Positions 56,150 to 64,000 of a stretch of DNA of 64,000 nt are shown one piece after another. Within the stretch, counting starts at the first letter, position 1. Each line of letters starts with the position of its first letter. The translations under genes and the position numbers were made by a program. This DNA is from Peromyscus leucopus (lineage: Eukaryota; Chordata; Mammalia; Rodentia; Cricetidae): NCBI RefSeq assembly GCF_004664715.2, contig NC_051083.1, positions 100,965,661 through 101,029,660 on the forward strand, read 5' to 3'. Under the pieces are notes generated by a model. That model did not search any database, had not been told where the DNA came from, and was given only the letters and a program-made list of their open reading frames with translations.

Positions 56150-56670
56150 GTTTTCTTCCCTTTTATTGAAAATTGATTCTTTTCCTACACAATATATCTT
56201 GACTATAGATATTCTATAATCTTCCCAGTTCCTTCCCACCTTGCCTCCATACAGATGCTCTCTCTTTCTTTCTCTCACTAGCTAAGAAGAGACTTCTAAG
56301 AGATAATAAAATAAAACACAATAAAATATAATAAGATATAACAAAAGCCATCACATCGAAATTGGACAAAATAAACCAACAGAAGGAAAAGATCCCCAGA
56401 GACAGCACAAGAATCAGAGACCCATTTGTTCACACACTTAAGAATGCCATAAAAAGAGTAAGCTGAAAACTATAATATGTAGATGGGGACCTGGTGCAGA
56501 TTGGTGCAGATCTTGAGCATGCTGTCTCAGTCTCTGTGAGTTCATATGAGCTTTGCTTATGTTGACTTATAAGGCCTGATTCTCCTGGTGTCCTCCACTC
56601 ACTCCTGCTCTTACACTCTTTTCACTACCTTTTGTACAGGAGTTCACTGATATCCTATTTATGGCTGTGT
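56150..56670 (-). mobile_element. Old rodent L1 3' UTR
   Basis: TTTATTGAAAATTGATTCTT, CACAAGAATCAGAGACCC, GCTGTCTCAGTCTCTGTGAG and CTCCTGGTGTCCTCCACTC follow the reversed Lx-like 3' UTR in order. Confidence 0.7.
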
Positions 56671-56683
56671 TCCAAGTTTGATT

Positions 56684-56688
<5 letters not shown>

Positions 56689-56750
<62 letters not shown>

Positions 56751-56766
56751 TCCTTCCCTCCCTCCC
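56689..56766. repeat. (TC)n microsatellite with CCTT/CCCT end
   Basis: TC units at 56689-56748, then TTCC and CCTC variants. It adjoins the tail of the B4 at 56770. Arg-Glu and Leu-Ser frames are artefacts. Confidence 0.95.
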
Positions 56767-56769
56767 CAC

Positions 56770-57040
56770 TCTGTATGTGTCTGTGTGTGCCCATGCATGC
56801 ACAAAGAGGCTGGAGTAGGATATTTCGTATCTTGTTATTATTTCCATCTTACTGCCTTGAGACAGCTTTCTTACTGAATCTGGAGCTAGATTGGCAACCA
56901 GCCAGTCTCAGCGATCTTTCTGTATCCACCTCATCCCTGACAGTGCTGTGGGTACAGTGTGCTAGGGATTTGAATTTGGTCTTCATGCTTGTGTAGCAAG
57001 AATTCTTTTTATGCCATCTTCTCATTCCCCACTCCCTAAT
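56770..57040 (-). mobile_element. B4-class SINE
   Basis: GTGTCTGTGTGTGCCCATGC, CTTACTGAATCTGGAGCTAG and GCTTGTGTAGCAAGAATTC give a reversed B4 with a decayed promoter end. Confidence 0.6.
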
Positions 57041-57159
57041 CTTCATTGTCAGGGCCCATTTAACCAGAAAGCAAATTGGAGTTCAAGATGGCTTCTTAAT
57101 AAAGGGAATTTGGGGGAATAGCTCAAAGACACATTTCATTAATTCTCCTCACCAACTGT

Positions 57160-57333
57160 GGTGATTAATCTTCATTGTCAACTTAAATAGATTTAAAATC
57201 ACCTAAGAGACACATTGCTGAACATGTTTGTGAAGGAAGACCCACCCTAAATATGAGTAGCATCTTCTGATGGTCTGAAGTCCAAGACTAGCTAAAAAGG
57301 AGGTTAACATGAAGAAGCCAGCTGAGTATCAGA

Positions 57334-57400
<67 letters not shown>

Positions 57401-57590
57401 CTGACTGCAGATAAAATGTGAGCAGGCGCCTCAAACTGTCACTACCACAGCTGGAGTTGCTCTTGTCTCTACACATTTCACACCATGATGGACTATATCC
57501 CTTCTTAAATTACAAGCCACAATAAAGTCTTACTTAGCTTGCAGCTGTCAGATACTTTGTCACAGCAATGAGGAAAGTGAAGTGGTAAGT
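57160..57590 (+). mobile_element. MaLR-type LTR with internal (TC)n
   Basis: GTGGTGATTAATCTTCATTG, AAATCACCTAAGAGACACAT, GGAAGACCCACCCTAAAT, CACCATGATGGACTATATCC and TTTGTCACAGCAATGAGG. The LTR's short CT stretch is expanded at 57337-57395. Its Arg-Glu-rich minus frame is an artefact. Confidence 0.65.
57337..57395. repeat. (TC)n microsatellite inside an LTR
   Basis: About 29 uninterrupted TC units at the place where related LTRs have TCTCTCTCTGCTTCC-like text. Confidence 0.95.
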
Positions 57591-57894
57591 ACTACAACAA
57601 TGAAGAACTCACTTTGGACATAAATTCAGACTCGTGTAGGAAGCAAAGGGTGTATATGTGGTGGGTCCATAGTCAAGGAGTCATGGTTCTACAAGCCCCA
57701 TGGGACTAAGTTGCCTCACTTTGTGCTGCACCCTTGGCCTTCTCAATTCATTACTACAAAACAGAGACACTCTGCATCAGCTTTGCTATCATGGTATTCA
57801 TTTCCCCACTAAAAAATTCCAAAGCTTAGTCAGAATAGAGGTGGGACTAACAGAACTGAGGTGGTGACACATTAGCAGTAGGTAACATGTTTTT

Positions 57895-58207
57895 TTATTA
57901 TTTATTTATTTATTTATTTTAATTTATTTTACAACACCATTCAGTTCAACATAATAGCCACAGATTCCCCTGTTCTCCCCCTCTCGCCCCCTCCCCCTCC
58001 CCCCAGCCCACCCCCCATTCCCACCTCCTCCAGATCAAGGTCTCCCCTGAGGAGCGAGAATTGTCGAAGCCAAGGTTGGATAAAGCACAGGGACAAATAA
58101 CCAAATGAATGGAAGCACAGGATCTATGAACCAAAGACTGAGGGGCCCCCAACTGGATCAGGCCCCCTGAATGGGTGAGACCTGGACCTGCCTGGACTGA
58201 GTCTACC
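57895..58207 (-). mobile_element. 5'-inverted (twin-primed) young L1 with 15-bp TSD
   Basis: From the left: T-rich tail with (TTTA)n, reversed C-rich tract (57970-58020), then from about 58057 forward-oriented upstream 3' UTR (GGATAAAGCACAGGGAC, CAACTGGATCAGGCCCCC, GACCTGCCTGGACTGAGTC) with an internal deletion after GTGAGAC. AGGTAACATGTTTTT flanks it at 57880-57894 and 58208-58222. Its 3' UTR belongs to a different lineage from the large L1. Confidence 0.88.
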
Positions 58208-58222
58208 AGGTAACATGTTTTT

Positions 58223-59409
58223 AAAGCTACAGAGTTTTACAGAAGCCAACACACTATGTGACAAGCGGGTCACTTTTTCTGAGAGTTAGTGCTTTAACTG
58301 TTGCTCATAATATGTGAACTGAACTTTGAAACAGTCATTTGGGTATGTACTTACACATACTGTTGGCATTTTATACACAAAGATATCATGCTGCTGTGTT
58401 TTTGAATTGGCCAGACAGGTGGTGATTAGTCAAGCAAGAAATCTGTTTACATATGGAGGTGATCTCATTTGTGGCAGGGTATTTAGTTTACATGGATCCA
58501 TTTGGAGGAACTGAAATCTAGTTATCTCACACCTAAAACATTGGCTAAGATATTTAGGCTTCTTGTTGTTCTGTATTACAGCATGGCATCAGTTGTCAAT
58601 TTACTTCTGTTCTGATCTATGCAAGCATCCAAGGTGATTAAAACAGTGTAATAAATTTGGCAAGCCTTGTCCTGGTGGCTGACAAGAGGCATCATCTAAC
58701 TCTAAGCATCCTGTAAGTATTAGAGCACTGCCTGTACCTTTTAAGCTGTTGCTGCTGATCCCTACTGTGAGAAAGAGTGATATTACCAGCCATCCTGACT
58801 ACACTCAAAAGCATTGCTGCTATTACTTCAAGCCTGCATGCTCTCTAAATCAAAAGCAAGAGCTAGTAAGCCAAACATAACAGTGATGTAATTAGGTCAG
58901 TGACTATTAGGTAGCCAAGTGTAAACAGACAGACACATTTTCATATTTGCATATCTTCCTTAAACAAGGTAGACTAAGAAAGTCAAATTGCTTAAAGATT
59001 TATGATATTCAGCCTTTTTCTGTTATTACAGGAAAACATTGCAACAGTCATGAACATAACACAATTAGTGATTGGTTAACATATCACATCTTACTACATA
59101 CTTAATTAGAGGTAGGTTATTTTCTGAAGGAGAGCTTAAGGGCTCTAAAAGAAGGGGGAATTCATTTCAGCAGAGTAGACAACTTCCACTAAGAGGTACC
59201 AAATGACATTTGGAAGCCAGATGGGTTTCATTAACACAGCTGGGCCTTTGAAAAGAATCTTGCTCACTTTCCCAGTTCACCTGGTCACCACACTTCACTT
59301 CAGAATGAAACAGCCCTATATTTTGCAAGACTGAATTTTGAATGCTATGAGGTTGTTTATGGCAGAGACTTTTACTATGTGGCTGTCACTATTTTACTCT
59401 AATTTGTAT
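58223..59409. other. Repeat-poor, candidate unique or conserved non-coding DNA
   Basis: Nearly 1.2 kb of balanced-composition sequence with no repeat I recognise and no credible exon. Together with 59606-60577 it is the least repeat-dense part of the window. Confidence 0.35.
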
Positions 59410-59605
59410 TACTGCTAATGCTACTACTTCATTGCACACACTGAGCATTTAAGTGTGTCAGAAGCTGTGCTTTGCATAACTATCTTGCCGAATTTTTACA
59501 GCCAGCTTGAGAGATAGGTACTTTCATTATCTTCATATGACGGGAGATTCGGAGTGGTTAGGTAGCTTTCCTAGTCACTCAGCTAGAGCTGGATTCAGTC
59601 CCAAG
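59410..59605 (-). mobile_element. MIR SINE
   Basis: CTGAGCATTTAAGTGTGTCA, GAGATAGGTACTTTCATTAT and CACTCAGCTAGAGCTGG are the reverse of MIR landmarks in correct order. Confidence 0.65.
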
Positions 59606-60577
59606 TTTGCTATTATTTTTTAAAATCGCAAAGCCCCGTGCTTAACTACTGCATTATATACTTCCTTTTCTTTTTTCTCTTATAGTTCATTGGTGATCTA
59701 ATTAGAAACAGAATCGTGGCTAGGGTGGGTGGGTGGATGGATATTGTCCCCTTGCCCTACTTCTTCCTCCTCCTCTCTTCACCAAAGAGAGTTCAAATGC
59801 TGGTCAAGAGGACCGCACTGCTGGGAAGCCGAGGAATAGAAGATGCCTGTCTTCACTAAGGATCTGTTTACACATTTAATTAACCAAGTGTAATGAGACC
59901 TTTTCTGACGTGTTTCAGAACACAGAATGGAAACTTACACTGTTACGTGCTTGTAATAGAAATGTGTTCTGTGCTTAATAATTGCAGAATGAAACACATT
60001 ATTGATGCAATATGGACCAAAAGTGTGGCCAAACATTCAAATGGAAGAAAAAAGCAAATGAAAACAATGACCCAAATGAAAAAAAAAATTAGACTAAAAT
60101 TAGTTAAAGCACAATTTAGCAAACCCAAAGACAACTTTGAACCTCGTTTCTTGATGAAATCTTTTACACGTGCAGCTGATTAAAAATTTCATGTCTAAAT
60201 TGGAACTGACATAAGATTATCACTTTTATATTCATGATAGGTGAATGCTTAACTGAATGCTCTTAGTTATGTATGGTTGAGGGGCCACTGATGAGTCCAT
60301 AGTTATAAAAAGGTACCCACCACAACTGCAGCACCTAAAGTTGTTTCAGTTTTGTCTCTGAGCCTAATAATCTAAGTTTAATACAAAAGGAACAATAAAA
60401 CATCTGTGGTTGGGTTTCTTTTCTAGATTGAGAATCAAAAAGAAGTTGCTTTGCTTTGGTTTAATTTGCTCCTTGAAGTTCAAAGGCTGAGAGTTGACTA
60501 CAACATGTGCCTTAGTTACAGCCCATCATCACCTCTAATCCCTGAAAAGCTCTACTGTCATCTATAATTTATCTTCA
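59606..60577. other. Repeat-poor, with a 96-residue open frame
   Basis: The plus frame at 59893-60183 codes a Lys-rich product without a recognised domain. A splice-acceptor-like TAATTGCAG lies inside it at about 59978-59986. An AT-rich patch ACATTTAATTAACCAAGTG at about 59872-59890 contains homeodomain-type TAATTA-like cores. I regard non-coding as more likely than coding. Confidence 0.3.

Positions 60578-60624
<47 letters not shown>
60578..60624. repeat. (TATC)n microsatellite
   Basis: About 12 TATC units followed by degenerate ones to about 60645. Confidence 0.95.
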
Positions 60625-60625
<1 letters not shown>

Positions 60626-60782
60626 ATCTATCTACCTATCTGACTATCTTCTACCAAGCAATCAACTGTCTACTCAATCAATTTTATCCCTATTTTCACA
60701 TCTTTTCACTTTCCCTCACTACAGGCAGTTATTCAAATGTATTTTGTATGTGGATAACCTTTTTTATGCTTTTCAAAATCTC

Positions 60783-61113
60783 TATTTTGTGCATGTGTTT
60801 TGTGTGTATGTGTGTGTATAATGTCTGTGTATATGTGAGGGGTATGCGTACTCATGCACATGTTCAGGAGCCAGAAGAGGACATTGGATATCCTGTTGTA
60901 TCACTCTACACCTTACTCCCTTAAGACAGTGTCTCTCAGTGAATCCAGAGAGACAAGCAAATCCAAGAGATCCTTCTGTCTTCATGCTCCATGTCACTAG
61001 GGTTACAGATGTTTGAAACATGCCTGTCCTTTTATGTAGGTACTGGGGATATGCACTCACTCCTTCTGTTTTTATAGTAAATGCTGTTACTCACTGAGCT
61101 ATATCCTCAGCCA
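60783..61113 (-). mobile_element. B4-class SINE
   Basis: A TG-rich tail, GAGCCAGAAGAGGACATTGG, CACTAGGGTTACAGATG and ACTCACTGAGCTATATCC. Full-length and reversed. The 92-residue minus frame is a SINE translation. Confidence 0.65.
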
Positions 61114-61359
61114 CCTGAATATATTATTAGTTTAAATTTTTTGTTTAAAACAAATCTCTCTGTTTATATATCTTTAATTTTTATAAATGGCACTAAACTG
61201 TAGACCTTATCTGACATTTGATTTATTGTATTTTATTTAGTATAACACACACATATACATACATATACAAATTATGTGCATATATTATACCTATGACAAC
61301 ATATATGCACATATTAAAAACATAATAAAAAGGAATATTCCTTTTCTCTTTTCTTTCTT

Positions 61360-61465
61360 TTTCTGTTGAGAAAAGGTCTATATCTCAGACTAGCCTTGAA
61401 TTCACTATGAACTTCTGATCCTACTGCCTTTACCTCTGTAGTACTTGGATTACAGGCATACTGTA
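61360..61465 (-). mobile_element. Old B1
   Basis: ATCTCAGACTAGCCTTGAAT and TACTTGGATTACAGGCATAC are reversed B1 landmarks. Confidence 0.55.
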
Positions 61466-61844
61466 ATACATTTGCAATTAATTTTACTCACTTTTGGGGG
61501 TGAGAATGAGTTCAATGAGAAAGTGAAGCATGACTATATCAGAACACTGATTTCATTTTGAAAACTATAATGCTTGGTATCCATAGAGGAGGTTCAGATA
61601 TCTTCTTGAAGTAGATTGTTTTTCCCACTTCAAAAATATGATATCTGGTGACTGACAGTCACATTGCTTGGTTACTTTTGCTTGATGATGAAACTTAATA
61701 ATTGCAAGTTTTGTGTTGTGATATCTATAGTTACTTAGCCCTCTGTTTCTGTGGTCTATTTCAGCCTGTTTAAATGAACACCACTAAAATAATTTTAAAA
61801 ATATCATTTAAGAGGATGAAGTGGATAACAACCCACGCTTTTAT

Positions 61845-61972
61845 TGGCTCTGTGTTCAGACACTTGAATTTCTGCCTCAGCTCAACTTCACATTCAGTAT
61901 ATGATTCTGCACAAGTCCACCCTGGGCTTTCATCTGTAAAATAAGCAAACTGGGCTAGTAAGACCTAAAGTC
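61845..61972 (+). mobile_element. MIR SINE fragment
   Basis: CTTTCATCTGTAAAATAAGC is the MIR core end. Upstream text is diverged. Confidence 0.45.
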
Positions 61973-61975
61973 ATA

Positions 61976-62115
61976 TCCTGGTGTGGTGGTACACATCTGT
62001 ATTTTTGGCATCATGAATTCAAGGCTATCTCCAGCTATGTATTGAAATTGAGGCCAGCCTTTTATGCCTTAGAACCTGTCTTGAAATAATAAAATAAAAT
62101 AAAATAAAATAAAAC
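61976..62115 (+). mobile_element. Old B1 with (AAAAT)n tail
   Basis: CCTGGTGTGGTGGTACACAT and GAGGCCAGCCTTTTATGCC, then AAAAT units at about 62090-62113. Confidence 0.6.
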
Positions 62116-62419
62116 AATTTGGAGCATGGCCATTGTGAGCTAAAATTATTTGTATTTGTGATTCTTAATGAATACACTATTTCTTCTCTATGTATCCTCC
62201 CATTATTTTAGAGAAAAAAATGCTAAAAACAAAACGAGTACAGTACATTTTTCCCCATGAGCATTGGAAGGTGAAAGGTCTAGAAGCAGAATAGGTGACA
62301 ATAGATACCTTGCATATCTGAGCCAGGAAATTTAGAAGCAGCATAGACTTGAGAAAGGTGGTGTTGACTGCTCACAAATAAGAAACACAAATATGAGCTG
62401 TTCAATAGATAATTAAAAA
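62116..62419. other. No recognised feature
   Basis: Unassigned sequence of about 300 bp left of an L1 insertion. Confidence 0.45.
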
Positions 62420-62427
62420 GATCCTGG

Positions 62428-62781
62428 CTCCATGGCCCTCTGCATAATCCAGACAGTTGTGTAGCTTGATCTGCTTAAGGGCCCCCCTGGCAGTAGGATC
62501 AGGATCCATGCCTGGTACATGAGCTGGCTATTTGGAGCCTCCTACCTACGGGGGGGGGCACCTTGCACAGCCTTGATACAGCAGGGGTAGGGGCTTGGAC
62601 CTGCCTCTACTGAATGCACTAGTACTCCCCATGGGAGATTTTGCCTTGTTGGAGGAGGAAATGGGGGGTCAGTTTGGGGGGAGAAGGAGGGAGGGGCAGA
62701 AGGAGGGAGGAAAAGGGGACCTGTGATCGGTATATAAAATCAATAAAAATTTCCTTAATAAAAAAGAAAAGAAAAGAAAGG
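62428..62781 (+). mobile_element. 5'-truncated L1 3' UTR with short TSD
   Basis: GTGTAGCTTGATCTGCTTAA, GGCAGTAGGATCAGGATCC, GGGGCTTGGACCTGCCTC, a G-rich tract (62640-62715) and AATTTCCTTAATAAAAAAG with an (AAAAG)n tail. GATCCTGG is at 62420-62427 and 62782-62789. Confidence 0.82.
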
Positions 62782-62789
62782 GATCCTGG

Positions 62790-63479
62790 AAGAGAAATCA
62801 AGTCCACCAGGCAGGGAAATGATTTTCTTCACAAAATATTATGTTTGAGCAGCCTTTCTGTGGAACTTTGTGTTGTGCTTAAAGCGAACACTTATTCAGC
62901 TGAACAAATGTGTTTAATGTCTTTTGTACACATATCTGAAAAGTACCCAAATGGCCCAAGACAGATGCAGTGACATATTTCAAAACTATTATTAAATGTG
63001 TATAACTGAATTTTGTCCACGGATATTGCAACATCCTCAGCCTAATTCTGAACTGCCTGCTGGGACTGAAGGGGGTTGGGAGACCATTGATCCAAGTCTG
63101 AAACTGGCTTAGCCTCAGGAAATGAGCTGCAAATGCGTCATCGTCCTGGCTAGGGAAGGCCTGCTGCACGGCAGGATTTAGCATCACCTCAGCACAACCT
63201 TAACAGTTCACTTGCCAAGACTGTAAACTTGGCTTTTTCCAATTCTGTCTCCAGATCCTTCAATTCCTCCTGTGCATTACCAGCTCCACCTCATCGCCCA
63301 GGGAACTGTTTCTAAGAACCTCTTATATAGTACAGTCTCCTGCACGTAGTCTTTCTAGTGTCTACTGCCAAGCCCTGTCCTATGGGGAATGTAAGTTTTA
63401 GACCAAGGTCAAATTTGGCTAGGACAATGACTGCACATGTGTCCTTGGGAAAAATATGATCCAAGATCATAACTCAATT
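62790..63479. other. No recognised feature
   Basis: About 0.7 kb of unassigned sequence. The 102-residue minus frame at 62879-63187 shows no recognised domain. Confidence 0.4.
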
Positions 63480-63580
63480 GGAGAGATCACTGAGGCCCAG
63501 GGAGGTGAAACAATGTACTCTGCTTGTATAGGTAATAAGAATTAGAGCTGGGATGAGAAAGCCAGTCACTTTTCCGACCA
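63480..63580 (-). mobile_element. MIR SINE fragment
   Basis: CACTGAGGCCCAGGGAGGTG and AATTAGAGCTGGGATGAG are the reverse of the MIR core. Confidence 0.5.
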
Positions 63581-63844
63581 CTAATTAGGTGTTCTTTGGA
63601 TAGGGGTGATGCTTTTCTTGAGAATGTTCCACTGTAATTCTCCAAGATACACTTAACAGAAGATTCCCTGGGATAGCACAACACAAAGAGAAGGCTCTCT
63701 GAAATAAGACAGAGAAAGACTTCAGTACTGTGCAGAAACTAAATGTGACCTTAAGCAAATAAAACTTTCTGTTTCAGAATCTGCTTAACCTGATATTGAT
63801 ACGACCACTCTGGTTTTCTCATAAACATGGTTAGCAAAGAATAT

Positions 63845-63970
63845 TTTTTTTTCCTTTCGCCCTGGCTGCCTTCCAATTTGCTTGATTTGAAGATGACCTT
63901 GATCTCCTAATCCCTCGGCCTGCATCTCCTGAGTGCTGGGATTATAGGCATGAACCACCACGGTCAGCTA
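63845..63970 (-). mobile_element. Old B1 (quasi-dimeric)
   Basis: A T tail, GATGACCTTGATCTCCTAAT, GAGTGCTGGGATTATAGGC and ATGAACCACCACGGTCAGCT mark a reversed diverged B1. Confidence 0.6.
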
Positions 63971-64000
63971 CAATATCTTTTTTGATGGCTCTACTTTTAC

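Noticed and set aside
60578..60645. CRISPR-like array
   Set aside because: The array is a plain tetranucleotide repeat without spacers; the same holds for the GATA array at 21628.
1..64000. Bacterial, phage or plasmid content
   Set aside because: No operon-like dense coding, ribosome-binding sites or prokaryotic genes; rodent SINEs, L1s and LTRs are present throughout.

Overview
The window looks like non-coding nuclear DNA from a rodent, most likely a cricetid (vole, deer-mouse or hamster type). This rests on its retroelements. B1, B2/B3, B4 and ID SINEs are a rodent set. The youngest B1 copies carry a 3' variant (GGAAAGGCGCAAAGC followed by TACACAGAG) that I associate from memory with cricetids rather than Mus or Rattus. 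The L1 3' UTRs and MaLR LTRs are also rodent types. Genus cannot be decided by eye.

I find no credible protein-coding gene, tRNA, rRNA, CRISPR array or bacterial or phage feature. The longer open frames are translations of repeats: CA, GA or T tracts, L1 3' UTR, or L1 ORF2. The window is therefore best read as intergenic DNA or the inside of a very large intron. With no exon in view, I cannot say which.

Layout. 1-9 kb: an LTR-like fragment at the left edge, several L1 3' ends, B1 copies with clear target-site duplications (TSDs), B4 copies and one (CA)27. 9-18 kb: nested insertions, namely a B4 split by an L1, a 5'-inverted L1 inside a perfect 13-bp TSD, an MT-type LTR, and a younger LTR inserted in an older one. 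18-27 kb: two LTRs of one family in opposite orientation, old L1 3' UTRs, and a B1 bordered on both sides by about 40 T. 27-35 kb: a chain of old L1 3' UTRs, MaLR LTRs and a GC-richer block with three tandem copies of a unit of about 218 bp. 35.6-40.5 kb: the largest element, an L1 on the minus strand truncated inside ORF1, with a near-full-length but disabled ORF2. 41-53 kb: more old L1 pieces, MIR fragments, and an ancient L1 interrupted by a B1 and an ID element. 53-64 kb: B4 SINEs, microsatellites, a MaLR LTR, a second 5'-inverted L1 with a 15-bp TSD, and a relatively repeat-poor stretch at about 58.2-60.6 kb that is the best place to look for conserved non-coding DNA.

No genes work together here. 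What the window records is retrotransposition history: insertion order, L1 twin priming, and microsatellites seeded in element tails. I did not find a convincing undescribed biological system. Family names come from remembered consensus patterns, not a database search, and repeat edges are accurate to roughly 5-30 bp except where a TSD fixes them.
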